Origin: Methanolinea mesophila
GTDB lineage: Archaea; Halobacteriota; Methanomicrobia; Methanomicrobiales; Methanospirillaceae
Length of the DNA: 64,000 nucleotides
Assembly (NCBI RefSeq): GCF_017873855.1
Contig: NZ_JAGGKR010000001.1
Span: 1,369,529 to 1,433,528 of the forward strand
Reading direction: 5' to 3'
The notes under the pieces are model-generated. The model saw only the letters and a list, made by a program, of their open reading frames with translations. It was not told the origin of the DNA and made no database searches. A program made the translations under genes and the position numbers. Below are positions 36,014 through 45,426 of this stretch, in pieces (position 1 is the stretch's first letter; each line of letters begins with the position of its first letter).

Positions 36014-36682
36014 TTACGACCGAAAGAGTTCCCGGCGGGACGACATACTGACTCCTGCGGAGGATTCCTTACCTGGTTCATTGCATCCGGGAGCGGGTTC
36101 ATCGGTCAGGATCCCATAAATCTCGATATCCACGAATTTTCCATTTTTATACACATGCTCCTTCATTGTTCCTTCATGGGAGAAGCCGCATTTTTCAAGT
36201 ACTTTCGCCGATCCGCGGTTACCACTCATGATCCTGGCGTAGATCCGGTGAAGATCAAGCGTTGAAAATCCGTAGGTAACTACCGCGGCAACCGCTTCGG
36301 TCCCGAACCCGCGGTTCCAGAAGGGCACACCGATCCAATACCCAATCTCCGCATGGAAGAACTCCCGGTGTATCTTCTCCAGCCCAACCGCCCCGATGAG
36401 TGATTCCGTGTCCTTTTGGGAGACCGCGAAAATCGCGTGCTCCCGGCGTGCCCACCCCCCCGCGTGAGTGGAGATCCATTCACGGGCCATCTCTTCTTGG
36501 TAGGGGTGTGGAATCCGTGTGGTACACCTCGCGATCTCCCGAGCGCCTGCAAGCCCGGCGACCGCCGGTGCGTCCTCCATGACGAAAGGCCGGAGCCGGA
36601 GCCGTTCCGAAATGAGGACCGTGCCGGATGGGTCCATATGCATCCCTTCTGCACCGGTCCCGTTATGGTTTTTCATCCGCAC
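36014..36682 (-). CDS. GNAT N-acetyltransferase (RimJ/RimL-like)
   Basis: 222 residues. Acetyl-CoA dependent transferase of the RimJ/RimL type: SERLRLRPFVMEDAPAVAGL at the N-terminus, IGYWIGVPFWNRGFGTEAV for acetyl-CoA binding, and NRGSAKVLEKCGFSHEGTMK at the C-terminal part. Acceptor may be a ribosomal protein N-terminus, another peptide or a small molecule. ATG 36682 could be replaced by later in-frame ATGs (residue 14 or 16). The last 20 residues are family-external. Confidence 0.85.
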   Translation of the reverse strand: MRMKNHNGTGAEGMHMDPSGTVLISERLRLRPFVMEDAPAVAGLAGAREIARCTTRIPHPYQEEMAREWISTHAGGWARREHAIFAVSQKDTESLIGAVGLEKIHREFFHAEIGYWIGVPFWNRGFGTEAVAAVVTYGFSTLDLHRIYARIMSGNRGSAKVLEKCGFSHEGTMKEHVYKNGKFVDIEIYGILTDEPAPGCNEPGKESSAGVSMSSRRELFRS

Positions 36683-36821
36683 GAACAGTTACACGTCCAG
36701 ATGTCCACGACCGGTGATCCATCCGGAATATGATCACGAAACAATCAGGATGTCCTCTTCAACCACGCGGATACCTGAAGGAAACCGATGAAAAAATTGG
36801 AACGGAGAAGTGCGTTTATCC

Positions 36822-37760
36822 TCACAACGGCTTGTGCCCCGGAGGCGAAATACCCGACCACCCGGCAATTATCAGGTAAAACGCGGCAAGGCCCTTCCAC
36901 CTCCCCCACCGTTTTGCGATACCCCGCGCTTCCTCTCCGGTGATATCATCGCCGTCCCGGTAAAAACGGGAGATAAGTTTCCTGATGCCGAGATCGTCCG
37001 CCGGGATCGCCTCGACGCGGTGCATCCCCCGGAGCACGGTGAGTTCCGCCGTCCATCTCCCTATTCCCCGTATTTCCATCAGTTTTCCGATGATCACGTC
37101 GATGTCCTCGTATTCCCGCAACCCCTCCAGATCGAGAGTTCCCTCGGCGATAAGGCGGGATGTATCCCGGATGTATTCTCCCTTGCGGGTGGAGAGCCCG
37201 CACGCCCTGAACCGTTCAGGGGTCCCCGCCGCGAGCGTTCCCGGAGAGGGATAACAGAAGAACTCCTCACCGTCGAGAACGAAACTGGCCCCGAACTCCT
37301 TCACCAGTTTATCTTCCATTTTGCGGGCCGCGGCGAGGGAGATCTGCTGCTCGATGATGGAGTCCGCCAGGGCCTCGAAGACGGTAGGGGTGGTGGGGGA
37401 TTTCAGCCCTCTCAGCCGCGTGCACAACTCCGTCATGATCGGGTCCTCATGCATTTCCGAGTAAAACGGGCGAAGATCATCCCTGATGTTCAGGATGTTC
37501 TCAATGCGGGTCTTCACAAGATCCACCGTGTCAGCCGCCAGCCGGGCGGGTGAGCGAATGGAGAGTTCGAGAAGAGGATCCTCGACGGACCCTCCAGGCC
37601 GGACTTCCGCGACCACCCGCAGCCGGTCTTCCAGGCAGAAGGCATGCGTGAAGATTCCGTCCCTGAAACTCCGGATAGCCGGATCTCCTTCTGAAAAGAT
37701 CCTCGCACTCAGCGGGAAGTCATAAGGAGGTGCGGGAAGAAGGGTGACGATTTTCTTCAT
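36822..37760 (-). CDS. AlkA-type DNA-3-methyladenine glycosylase (HhH-GPD)
   Basis: 312 residues from ATG 37760. Base-excision repair of alkylated purines. An N-terminal AlkA-like domain (1-110) then the HhH-GPD domain: ADSIIEQQISLAAARKMEDKL, the hairpin LMEIRGIGRWTAELTVLRG and the catalytic aspartate in AIPADDLGIRKL. No C-terminal Fe-S cluster cysteines, unlike Nth/MutY. A frame extending to 38864 is antisense to gap and not real. Divergent from gap. Confidence 0.87.
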   Translation of the reverse strand: MKKIVTLLPAPPYDFPLSARIFSEGDPAIRSFRDGIFTHAFCLEDRLRVVAEVRPGGSVEDPLLELSIRSPARLAADTVDLVKTRIENILNIRDDLRPFYSEMHEDPIMTELCTRLRGLKSPTTPTVFEALADSIIEQQISLAAARKMEDKLVKEFGASFVLDGEEFFCYPSPGTLAAGTPERFRACGLSTRKGEYIRDTSRLIAEGTLDLEGLREYEDIDVIIGKLMEIRGIGRWTAELTVLRGMHRVEAIPADDLGIRKLISRFYRDGDDITGEEARGIAKRWGRWKGLAAFYLIIAGWSGISPPGHKPL

Positions 37761-37836
37761 GGGATGCCCGAGTTGTGCTCCACGGGGATTTATATTTTTT
37801 CGGAGATACGGGCCGGCTCGGTCGTGCTCGCGATAT

Positions 37837-37872
37837 TTCCAGTGGAGATAAGTTCCAGTGGAAACATTGGGG
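37837..37872 (+). promoter_or_regulatory. Off-origin ORB-like pair between alkA-type gene and gap
   Basis: A half site TTCCAGTGGA (37837-37846) followed by a full ORB-like TTCCAGTGGAAACATTGGGG (37853-37872). These match the boxes at the 45-46 kb origin nearly exactly but lie 8 kb away, in a divergent promoter region. Confidence 0.6.
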
Positions 37873-37928
37873 ATAGATCGGGACTGGATCTCTCGAACAC
37901 TTTCCTGGGGGACATCATTCCGAAGGAT

Positions 37929-37940
37929 AACTTTTAATTC
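37929..37940 (+). promoter_or_regulatory. TATA box for gap
   Basis: AACTTTTAATTC, about 30 bases before the ATG and with no ribosome site in between; leaderless or nearly so. Confidence 0.5.
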
Positions 37941-37964
37941 CCTTCTGTACGACTCCTTCACCAT

Positions 37965-38984
37965 ATGATCAAAGTCGCTATCAACGGGTACGGCACCATC
38001 GGGAAGAGGGTGGCCGATGCGGTGGCCGCACAGCCGGACATGCAGCTGGTGGGCGTCTCCAAGACCAGGCCCAGCCATGAGGCCTACATCGCAAAATTCC
38101 GTGGGTATCCGCTCTATATCGCCGACATGGCAAAAAAAGACGCCTTTGAAAAGGCGGGAATCCCGGTTGCGGGCAGCGTTGAGGATATGCTCAATGCAGC
38201 GGACATCGTGGTTGACGCGACTCCCGGCGGGGTGGGGGCAAAGAACAGGCCACTCTACGAAAAACTCGGGATCAAGGCGATCTGGCAGGGAGGCGAGGAC
38301 CACGAGGTGGCGGGGTTCTCGTTCAACTCGGACTGCAACTACCGGGAGGCGATCGGGCGGCCGTTCACCCGGGTGGTCTCCTGCAACACCACAGGGCTCT
38401 GCAGGATCATCAAGGCCATGGACAATGAGTACGGGGTGGAGAAGGTCCGGGCGGTGATGGTCCGGAGGGGAGGAGATCCCGGTGATATCAAGAGAGGCCC
38501 GATCGACGCCGTGGTGCTCAATCCGGTGACAATTCCCAGCCACCACGGGCCCGATGTGCAGACCGTGCTCCCGCACATCAATATCGTCACCCTGGCCATG
38601 ATCGTCCCGGTTACAATGATGCACATGCACGTGGTCCAGATGGACCTCAAAAAAGAGGGGTCCAGGGAACGGGTCCTGGAGATCATCGAGAAACACCCCC
38701 GCATGGGGCTTGTACGGAAGTCTACCGGGATAACCAGCACCGCAGAACTCAAGGAGTACGCCATGGACCTCGGCAGGTGCAGGTCCGATCTCTGGGAGAA
38801 CGGGATCTTCGAAGAGTCCGTATCGGTACTCGGCCGCGACCTCTATCTCTTCCAGGCCATCCACCAGGAGGCGGACGTCGTGGTGGAGAACATCGACGCC
38901 ATCAGGGCTATGATGGGAACCGTCACCGACCCGGCACGATCCATCGAGATCACGAACGATGCCCTGAACTTCGTTCCGATCTGA
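37965..38984 (+). CDS. gap: Archaeal (type II) glyceraldehyde-3-phosphate dehydrogenase
   Basis: 339 residues. NAD(P)-dependent, phosphorylating; in methanogens it works mainly in gluconeogenesis. Rossmann motif VAINGYGTIGKRVADAV; catalytic cysteine C140 in VVSCNTTGLCR; conserved histidine in IPSHHGPDVQT; substrate region GDPGDIKRGPIDAVV. Full length. Likely leaderless mRNA. It shares its upstream gap with ORB-like sequences. Confidence 0.96.
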   Translation: MIKVAINGYGTIGKRVADAVAAQPDMQLVGVSKTRPSHEAYIAKFRGYPLYIADMAKKDAFEKAGIPVAGSVEDMLNAADIVVDATPGGVGAKNRPLYEKLGIKAIWQGGEDHEVAGFSFNSDCNYREAIGRPFTRVVSCNTTGLCRIIKAMDNEYGVEKVRAVMVRRGGDPGDIKRGPIDAVVLNPVTIPSHHGPDVQTVLPHINIVTLAMIVPVTMMHMHVVQMDLKKEGSRERVLEIIEKHPRMGLVRKSTGITSTAELKEYAMDLGRCRSDLWENGIFEESVSVLGRDLYLFQAIHQEADVVVENIDAIRAMMGTVTDPARSIEITNDALNFVPI

Positions 38985-39041
38985 TCGAATATTCTCCGAA
39001 TATTTTTTATTGTCCGAATATTTTTATAAAGGTCCGACGGT
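38985..39041 (+). promoter_or_regulatory. Direct repeats and TATA box downstream of gap
   Basis: Three copies of CGAATATT (each preceded by T, CTC or GTC) within 38986-39024, with T-rich tracts that may terminate gap, then a strong TTTTATAAAGG at 39022-39032. This promoter-like element lies about 190 bases before tyrS, far upstream of the nearer TATA. Confidence 0.4.
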
Positions 39042-39069
39042 ATGGAATCTCCGGAGGATCCATTCCATG
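39042..39069 (+). other. Inverted repeat in the tyrS upstream region
   Basis: ATGGAAT ... ATTCCAT stem enclosing the small palindrome CTCCGGAG. Lies just beyond the TTTTATAAAGG promoter element; may be a leader structure or an operator. Confidence 0.35.
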
Positions 39070-39186
39070 GGCCGTCAAATCTCCGTTTTTTCCTTCTTCC
39101 TTTCATTTCCCCGGCATTTTTCGTCTCCTTCGGGGGGGTCCTCCATGTGGGCCCGGGCACGGCGTTCCTCATGATCCGCACGCAAT

Positions 39187-39195
39187 CCTTAATCC
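39187..39195 (+). promoter_or_regulatory. TATA-like element for tyrS
   Basis: CCTTAATCC about 28 bases before ATG 39220, no Shine-Dalgarno site between; consistent with leaderless start. Confidence 0.35.
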
Positions 39196-39219
39196 ATCCG
39201 CATCGCCAAATTATTGCTG

Positions 39220-40161
39220 ATGGATGCCTACTCACTGGTGACGCGGAATACCGTCGAGGTCGTCACCGAGGACGAATTATCGAATCTCCTCGCAAAACCC
39301 CAGAAGAAAGTATATGCGGGGTATGAGCCGAGCGGCGAGATCCACCTGGGGCACCTGGTGACCATCAACAAACTGATGGACATGAAAGAGGCCGGGTTCG
39401 AGGTGATCGTCCTGCTCGCCGACCTCCACGCGTTCCTCAACAGGAAAGGGACCATGGAGCAGGTACGTGAACTCGCGGATTATAATCGCCGGTGTTTCGA
39501 GGGGCTGGGACTCTCCGGAGTCCGGTACGTGCTTGGTTCCGACCTCCAGCTTAATCCCGAGTACGAGTTAAACGTCCTCACCCTTTCGCAGGCGATCACC
39601 CTGAACCGGGCCAAAAGGAGCATGGACGAGGTGGGGAGGCAGATGGAGGCCCCCACCGTCTCCCAGATGATCTATCCCATCATGCAGATGGTCGATATCG
39701 CGAGCCTTGGAGTAGATGCCGCGGTCGGTGGGATCGACCAGCGCAAGATCCACATGCTGGCCCGGGAATACCTCGTCACGGCGGGATACCCGGCACCGGT
39801 CTGCATCCACACCCCCATTCTGAACGGCCTGGACGGAAAGAAGATGTCCTCCTCGAGTGGTAATTACATCTCGGTTGCCGACTCCGTGGAAGATATCGAG
39901 CGCAAATGCCAGAAGGCATTCTGCCCGCCGGAGTGCGAGGAAAATCCAGTACTGCAGATCCTGCAGTATCATATATTCCCCCGTGTCACTGAAGTGGTGG
40001 TCAGGCGCCCGGAGAAGTTCGGCGGGGATCGGACATTCGAAACCTACGGGGAGATGGAGGATGCATACCGGAAAGGGGAGATCCACCCCCTGGACCTGAA
40101 AAAGACCGTGGCAAGGTATCTTTCCGAGGTCCTGGCATGCGTGAGGGACTATATTAACTAA
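39220..40161 (+). CDS. tyrS: Tyrosyl-tRNA synthetase
   Basis: 313 residues from ATG 39220; a TTG two codons upstream is also open. Class I synthetase of the archaeal/eukaryotic TyrRS type: YAGYEPSGEIHLGHLVT (HIGH motif as HLGH), the tyrosine pocket QMIYPIMQMVDIASLGVDAAVGG and KMSSSSGNYI (KMSKS). Lacks a bacterial S4 domain, as expected. 15 bases before rio1 and probably co-transcribed with it. Confidence 0.95.
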   Translation: MDAYSLVTRNTVEVVTEDELSNLLAKPQKKVYAGYEPSGEIHLGHLVTINKLMDMKEAGFEVIVLLADLHAFLNRKGTMEQVRELADYNRRCFEGLGLSGVRYVLGSDLQLNPEYELNVLTLSQAITLNRAKRSMDEVGRQMEAPTVSQMIYPIMQMVDIASLGVDAAVGGIDQRKIHMLAREYLVTAGYPAPVCIHTPILNGLDGKKMSSSSGNYISVADSVEDIERKCQKAFCPPECEENPVLQILQYHIFPRVTEVVVRRPEKFGGDRTFETYGEMEDAYRKGEIHPLDLKKTVARYLSEVLACVRDYIN

Positions 40162-40176
40162 AATCCAGGGAGTGCA

Positions 40177-40977
40177 GTGAAAAAAGAACAGAACGAGGAC
40201 CGGTTCGACAGGAAGATCGAGGAGCTGGGTGTTCGGATCAAGGATGTCGATTCGCTGAAAGTGCGGGGCGAAGTATTTGACGAGGTCACCCTGCTCTCCC
40301 TGTACAAGCTCGTCCAGAAAAAATGGATCACCGCGATCGGCGGGCCTGTCAGCACCGGAAAAGAGGCGAACGTGTTCTATGCCGAACGGCAGGAACAGCC
40401 TGTCGCGATCAAGATCTACCGTATAAGAACCGCCAATTTCAATGCCATGACAGAGTACATCGTAGGCGACCGGCGGTTCTCGGGTATACGGAGGACGAGG
40501 AAGGACGTGGTGTTCACCTGGACCAGGAAAGAGTTCGCCAACCTGGCACGCGCACACGAGGTAGGTCTTCCGGTCCCCGAACCGCTCGTCTGGGACAGGA
40601 ACATCCTTATTATGCAGTTCCTGGGTGACCATGAAGTGGCGTACCCCCCGCTACGAAGCGTGAACCTGGAGGACCCCGCAGCGACCTACGAGGAACTCGT
40701 ATCCTTCATCAGGGACCTCTATCACAAAGCCCGGCTTGTTCACGCCGACCTGAGCGAGTTCAATGTCCTGATGGGGGACCGGATGTACGTGATCGATATG
40801 GGCCAGTCGGTGACCCTGGATCACCCGCGGGCCCTCCAGTTCCTCTTCCGGGACATATCGAATATCACCCGGTTCTTCCGGAGTAAATGTGAAGTGAAAA
40901 ATGAGAAAGAGCTTTTTTCCGATATCAGCGGAGTTGTTCCCGGAGAGGGAACGAGAGACAAGGTGACAAGAGCATGA
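40177..40977 (+). CDS. rio1: Rio1-family protein kinase/ATPase
   Basis: 266 residues from a GTG start. Works in late maturation of the small ribosomal subunit. Kinase motifs: ATP loop GGPVSTGKEANVFYA, lysine in VAIKIYRIR, catalytic LVHADLSEFNVLM, metal-binding VIDMGQSV. RIO kinases lack the usual activation and substrate-binding loops, as here. Overlaps the KH-domain gene by ATGA; a Rio1-Dim2 pair is conserved in archaea and both act in 30S biogenesis. Confidence 0.95.
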   Translation: MKKEQNEDRFDRKIEELGVRIKDVDSLKVRGEVFDEVTLLSLYKLVQKKWITAIGGPVSTGKEANVFYAERQEQPVAIKIYRIRTANFNAMTEYIVGDRRFSGIRRTRKDVVFTWTRKEFANLARAHEVGLPVPEPLVWDRNILIMQFLGDHEVAYPPLRSVNLEDPAATYEELVSFIRDLYHKARLVHADLSEFNVLMGDRMYVIDMGQSVTLDHPRALQFLFRDISNITRFFRSKCEVKNEKELFSDISGVVPGEGTRDKVTRA

Positions 40978-41513
40978 TGCAGGAGATCAAGATAGCCGCA
41001 AACCGGGTGGGAGTCCTTATCGGAAAAGGAGGCGCTACCAAACAGGAACTCGAGGAGAAGACCAGGACCAGGATCACTATAGACAGCACGGAAGGACTGG
41101 TCCGGGTAGAAGGGGACGATGCCGTGGGGGCGCTCCGGGCGGTCGAGGTAATTACCGCGATCAACCGCGGCTTTTCTCCGGAAAGGGCATTTTCATTACT
41201 GGAAGACGAAGACCTGCTCCTCGATGTGATGGACCTCTCCGGTATCGCGGACAACCCACGGCAGCTCGACAGAATCAGGGGAAGGATCATCGGACGCGAC
41301 GGGAAATCGAGAGAGCAGATCGAGCATATGACGAACACCATGATCTCGGTCTTTGGAAAAACAGTCGCGCTTATCGGGCTCCCCGAACAGATCAAGGTTG
41401 CGCGGGAAGCGGTGGAGATGATCCTGAACGGTATCCCCCATGAAGCGGTGTATTCGTTCCTGGAACGAAAAAAGAGAGAAGCAAAGCAGGAGATGCTGGA
41501 CTATTATTATTAA
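40974..41513 (+). CDS. KH-domain RNA-binding protein (archaeal Dim2/Pno1)
   Basis: 179 residues with two KH domains: RVGVLIGKGGATKQELEE (GKGG loop) and RGRIIGRDGKSREQIEHM (GRDG loop). Archaeal homologue of Dim2/Pno1, which binds the 3' end region of small-subunit rRNA during processing. Basic C-terminus (FLERKKREAKQEM). Translationally coupled to rio1. Confidence 0.93.
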   Translation: MMQEIKIAANRVGVLIGKGGATKQELEEKTRTRITIDSTEGLVRVEGDDAVGALRAVEVITAINRGFSPERAFSLLEDEDLLLDVMDLSGIADNPRQLDRIRGRIIGRDGKSREQIEHMTNTMISVFGKTVALIGLPEQIKVAREAVEMILNGIPHEAVYSFLERKKREAKQEMLDYYY

Positions 41514-41544
41514 GTCCCGGCCTCCGTCTCTCTGCCGGGCTCTA

Positions 41545-41566
41545 TTTCCAGTGGACAGAAATCCGG
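41545..41566 (+). promoter_or_regulatory. Partial ORB-like box upstream of hel308
   Basis: TTTCCAGTGGACAGAAATCC matches the left half of the ORB consensus but the G-rich right half is degenerate. Lies between the KH gene and hel308. Confidence 0.35.
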
Positions 41567-41631
41567 TTCAGATCGATCAGTTAAGCTAACGCATGAAAAT
41601 ATGAGGGCACTAGAATGGAAATGAGGGGGTT

Positions 41632-43800
41632 ATGGTAAAGGTTGCAGATCTTCCGCTGCCTGCGTCGTTGAAGGAATGTTACCTCCGGGCCGGTATACGG
41701 GAACTCTATCCACCCCAATCCGAATGTATAGAGAAGGGCATGTTCGAGGGGAAAAATCTTCTGGTCGCAATCCCCACCGCGAGCGGCAAGACTCTCATCG
41801 CCGAGATGGCCATGCATCACCATATCGCCAGGGGGGGAAAATGCCTCTATATCGTCCCCCTGAAAGCCCTCGCAAGCGAAAAATTTGAAGATTTTTCCGG
41901 GAAGGCGGTGAAGGTCGGGATTTCCACTGGAGACCTTGACCGCCGTGACGAGTACCTGGGAAGGAACGATATCATCGTCGCTACAAGCGAAAAGGTCGAC
42001 TCGCTCCTGCGGAATGCTGCCCCGTGGCTTCCGGAGATCACCCTCCTGGTAGTAGATGAGGTGCACCTGATCGACTCCCCCGATCGCGGGGCGACCCTGG
42101 AGATGGTCATCACCAAGATGCGAAGCAGGAACCCGGGGATACAGCTGATCGCGCTCTCGGCCACCATCGGAAACCCCGGCTCACTGGCCCAATGGCTCGA
42201 TGCATCCATGGTGACCAGCACCTGGCGCCCGGTCGACCTTCGGCAGGGAGTGTACTACGACGGGACAATACGCTTCCACGAAGGGGAACGCCCGGTCCGG
42301 GTCATCTCGAAGTACGAGGATCTGAACCTGATGATGGACACCATCGAGGAAGGCGGGCAGTGCCTGGCGTTCGTTTCTTCCCGGAAGAACTCCGAGGCAT
42401 TCGCCAAGAGGGCCGCGAAAGCGATTAAGGCGGATTCCCCGGAGCTCGAGAATTACCGGAAACAGCTTGAAAAACTGGCGGATACGGATGCGGATCGTGT
42501 GCTCGCGGTGTGCGTCGGTCAGGGGGCAGCGTTTCACCACGCCGGGCTCCGCAGAGAGGAACGGGCCGTGGTTGAGGAAGGGTTCAGGAAAGGACATATC
42601 AAGTGCATCGCCTCCACCCCGACACTCGCCGCAGGGCTCAACCTGCCTGCCAGGAGGGTGATCGTCCGCGACTACCGGAGATACTCCGGCGGAGAAGGGA
42701 TGGTTCCCATCCCCGCCAGGGAATACCACCAGATGGCCGGGCGGGCGGGGAGACCGCACCTTGACCCCTACGGGGAATCCGTGCTTATCGCAAAGGACGA
42801 ACAGGAGGTTGCGGCGCTCTTCGAGTATTACATCGACGCGGAGCCCGAGGACGTGAATTCCCAGTGCGCCTCCGAGGCGGCCCTCACCACCCACATCCTC
42901 TCCCTCATCGCGTCGAAGTTCACCCGCTCCAGGGTTGAACTCGGGCAGTTCATGGAGCAGACATTCTACCATCACCAGAGGAAGGGACAGCGTATCTTAA
43001 ACGCGGTGATCGATCGTTCTCTCAAGTTCCTGGAGGACACCGAGATGGTGGTGGAGAACGGCGGGCTGCTCTCCTCCACGGAGTTCGGCACCCTTGTCTC
43101 GCAGCTCTACGTTGACCCCCACAGCGCCGAACTGATCGTATCACAGCTGGGGAAGGCGGAGAACTACTCGGATATCGGGGTGCTTCAGACGGTGTGTGCC
43201 ACCCCGGACATGTATACGCTCTACGTGGCGAACAGGGACCTTCACTACCTTGAGAAGTTCGTTTTCGAACATGACCGTGAGCTGTGGATGGACCTCCCTA
43301 TCGATGACGAGGAAGAGTACTACCGCACCTTAAAGACCGCGATGGTCCTGAACGACTGGTCAATGGAGGTGCCGGAGGCCATGATCTGCGAACGGTATTC
43401 CATCGGACCGGGCGACCTCTACAACCTCGTGGAGAGTGTCAACTGGCTGCTGCATGCCACCGGGAGGCTCGCACAGCTCTTCGCCGCCAGGTATGCCCGG
43501 GAGGTCAGGGAATACGAGATCTGCATGAAGAACGGGGTCAGGAGGGAGCTGCTCCCCCTGGTCCGGATCCCCCAAATCGGCCGGGTCAGGGCTCGGCGGT
43601 TGTTCAATTCCGGTATTACCGGACCTGATGATCTCAGGGCAGCCGGTGAAGAACGGGTCTCGACCATCCTCGGCAGGGGAGTTGCACGACAGGTATTCCA
43701 GGCGCTCACCTCGAAAGAACACGCTTCTCCACGGAAAGATGAGAAGACCGTGAAAGGCCCGGGCAACGTGGATCTCTCCTACTTCGGGGTGGGTGAATGA
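41632..43800 (+). CDS. hel308: Hel308 superfamily 2 DNA helicase
   Basis: 722 residues, standard length. 3'-5' ATP-dependent helicase acting on stalled replication forks and recombination intermediates. Motifs: Q-type [12 protein letters not shown], Walker [20 protein letters not shown] box [14 protein letters not shown], motif [12 protein letters not shown], motif [17 protein letters not shown]-terminal helix-hairpin-helix [17 protein letters not shown] and the arginine-containing tail. GAGGGGG precedes the ATG closely. Overlaps cgi121 by ATGA. Confidence 0.95.
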   Translation: MVKVADLPLPASLKECYLRAGIRELYPPQSECIEKGMFEGKNLLVAIPTASGKTLIAEMAMHHHIARGGKCLYIVPLKALASEKFEDFSGKAVKVGISTGDLDRRDEYLGRNDIIVATSEKVDSLLRNAAPWLPEITLLVVDEVHLIDSPDRGATLEMVITKMRSRNPGIQLIALSATIGNPGSLAQWLDASMVTSTWRPVDLRQGVYYDGTIRFHEGERPVRVISKYEDLNLMMDTIEEGGQCLAFVSSRKNSEAFAKRAAKAIKADSPELENYRKQLEKLADTDADRVLAVCVGQGAAFHHAGLRREERAVVEEGFRKGHIKCIASTPTLAAGLNLPARRVIVRDYRRYSGGEGMVPIPAREYHQMAGRAGRPHLDPYGESVLIAKDEQEVAALFEYYIDAEPEDVNSQCASEAALTTHILSLIASKFTRSRVELGQFMEQTFYHHQRKGQRILNAVIDRSLKFLEDTEMVVENGGLLSSTEFGTLVSQLYVDPHSAELIVSQLGKAENYSDIGVLQTVCATPDMYTLYVANRDLHYLEKFVFEHDRELWMDLPIDDEEEYYRTLKTAMVLNDWSMEVPEAMICERYSIGPGDLYNLVESVNWLLHATGRLAQLFAARYAREVREYEICMKNGVRRELLPLVRIPQIGRVRARRLFNSGITGPDDLRAAGEERVSTILGRGVARQVFQALTSKEHASPRKDEKTVKGPGNVDLSYFGVGE

Positions 43801-44318
43801 GCGGGTGCGAATGCGATATCCGCCGGGTCTCCGTCGAGGTCTCCGACCCTGGGGCGTTCCTCAAGGCGATCCGCATGATCGGAGATCGTTGGTGCACACG
43901 CCTGATCTTCTTCAACGCTGAGCTCATGGCAGGTGAGGCGCATGTCATGTCCGCATTGTTGCACGCGTTCCGGGCGGAGGCTGCGGGATCCATGATCTCC
44001 TCGCGGGTGGAGATGGAGGCCCTCCTGTATGCCGCGGGCTCCCGCCAGTGCCAGACCGGCATGCGGTTCGGGTTGCATGAAGGTCTGAACCGGGCCTATC
44101 TCTGTATCTGCCCGCCGAGCTCCGGTGCCCTCGGGGAGCTTCTTCCCCAGGTCGTCGTGGCGGAAACGGGGGATGCCTGGGAGACGATCTCTCCCGAAAA
44201 GGCCGGGAAGCTCGCCGAAATTTTTGCGATCACTCCTGCCGAGCTCGAGGCCGCAGGCCCGGGCCGTCTGACCGAACTTGTCCTGGAAAGGGTCGCCCTT
44301 CTCGAAGTGTACCGTTAG
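43797..44318 (+). CDS. cgi121: KEOPS complex subunit Cgi121
   Basis: 173 residues. Binds tRNA and the Bud32 kinase within KEOPS, which makes N6-threonylcarbamoyladenosine at tRNA position 37. Recognised from [47 protein letters not shown] and the C-terminal [16 protein letters not shown]. Coupled to hel308, a link seen in several euryarchaea; whether it is functional is unknown. Confidence 0.88.
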   Translation: MSGCECDIRRVSVEVSDPGAFLKAIRMIGDRWCTRLIFFNAELMAGEAHVMSALLHAFRAEAAGSMISSRVEMEALLYAAGSRQCQTGMRFGLHEGLNRAYLCICPPSSGALGELLPQVVVAETGDAWETISPEKAGKLAEIFAITPAELEAAGPGRLTELVLERVALLEVYR

Positions 44319-44524
44319 CTACGTATTTCCGGGATTTTTTCTGGCCGGCACACCATTGAGTCCGGGGACTCCCCCCACGAACCCTGTCGTTATGTGACTC
44401 CCGTGTATCCCACATCTTTTCTCCTAATATTTGTCGAAAAAGATGGGGTACCTGATTGCCCGTATTGATGAGATGATGAAATGATGAAACGACTTACTGC
44501 CCGGGTATCATCTCAAACATGCTT

Positions 44525-45031
44525 TTACTTATTTGCGTGGGTGAGGATGTGCCGTATCTCGGGAAGGATGAGCGATCCTACCGCGAGCCTGACCGCCTTG
44601 GTCGATCCCGGGATACAGAAGATCACTTTCCCCCCGGTGATCCCTGCAATCGCTCTTGACAGCATTGAGGCGGTCCCGATCTCATCATAACTCTTCATTC
44701 TGAACAGCTCCCCGAATCCGTCGATCTTCTTTTCAAGGAGGGGGGTCACTGCTTCGATGGTACAGTCATCGTGCGTCAGTCCCGTCCCCCCGCTTAGCAC
44801 CACGCAGTTGCACGATTCCAGTGCGGTTATCACCGCTCCCCTGATGGCATCGATCCTGTCGGGAACGATAGTGTAGTACCGGAGGGGTATCCCGTCCGCG
44901 GCAAGGAGTTCGTTAATTAATGCCCCGCTCGTATCGTTCGACTCATTCCTCGAAGAAGAAACGGTGATTACCCCTGCAGCGATTGATAAGGGCTGAACGT
45001 GTGTGGGATCCATTATGTACAATGTGACCAT
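44525..45031 (-). CDS. moaB: MoaB/MogA-like molybdopterin biosynthesis protein
   Basis: 168 residues from ATG 45031 (ATG 45013 is an alternative, giving 162). MPT-binding fold: VITVSSSRNESNDTSG, CNCVVLSGGTGLTHDDCT (the GGTG loop) and VIFCIPGSTKAVRLAVGSLI. Adenylylates molybdopterin on the way to the molybdenum/tungsten cofactor needed by formylmethanofuran and formate dehydrogenases. Solitary, next to the origin. Confidence 0.9.
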   Translation of the reverse strand: MVTLYIMDPTHVQPLSIAAGVITVSSSRNESNDTSGALINELLAADGIPLRYYTIVPDRIDAIRGAVITALESCNCVVLSGGTGLTHDDCTIEAVTPLLEKKIDGFGELFRMKSYDEIGTASMLSRAIAGITGGKVIFCIPGSTKAVRLAVGSLILPEIRHILTHANK

Positions 45032-45109
45032 CGCGTAATATCAATTATGTACTCATGCGCGGTCCCTTGAATGTCCGCCCGGAGAGGGGCGGCCCATATA
45101 CCGGGAGGG

Positions 45110-45130
45110 ACCCCATCATTTCCACTGGAG
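45110..45130 (-). promoter_or_regulatory. Origin recognition box (ORB) 1
   Basis: Minus strand reads CTCCAGTGGAAATGATGGGG followed by T. Close to the archaeal ORB consensus TCCAGTGGAAACAAAGGGGT. It is the outermost left box. Confidence 0.75.
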
Positions 45131-45405
45131 CCTGTGGAGGATTCGCGGTATTTTAACAACCGGGGAAGGAGCGGGTGGTGCGTTCCCGTAGTTCCCTCCC
45201 TCGAAACCTATAGTGACAGGGCCGGCAAACATAGCTCTATTGAGGCCTGGAGCGGGGTTCTTTCTCCTTCAGGGATTCACGGGTCGGGTCGATCAAGGAT
45301 GAATACGAACAATCTGCTCCCGGTACATTCTCCTGGACTCCCTTCCCTTATCCGGGTGTACTACTCCCGGATATTGAGTTTTCAGCCCCTTGAGCGCACG
45401 GTCTA

Positions 45406-45426
45406 ACCCCTTTATTTCGTGTGGAA
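45406..45426 (-). promoter_or_regulatory. Origin recognition box 2 (divergent)
   Basis: Minus strand reads TTCCACACGAAATAAAGGGG then T; the G-rich half is perfect, the dyad half altered. Confidence 0.65.

Noticed and set aside
37761-38864. N-terminal extension of the AlkA-type gene across the gap gene
   Set aside because: The extra sequence is antisense to gap and unlike any protein; the AlkA domain starts at ATG 37760.
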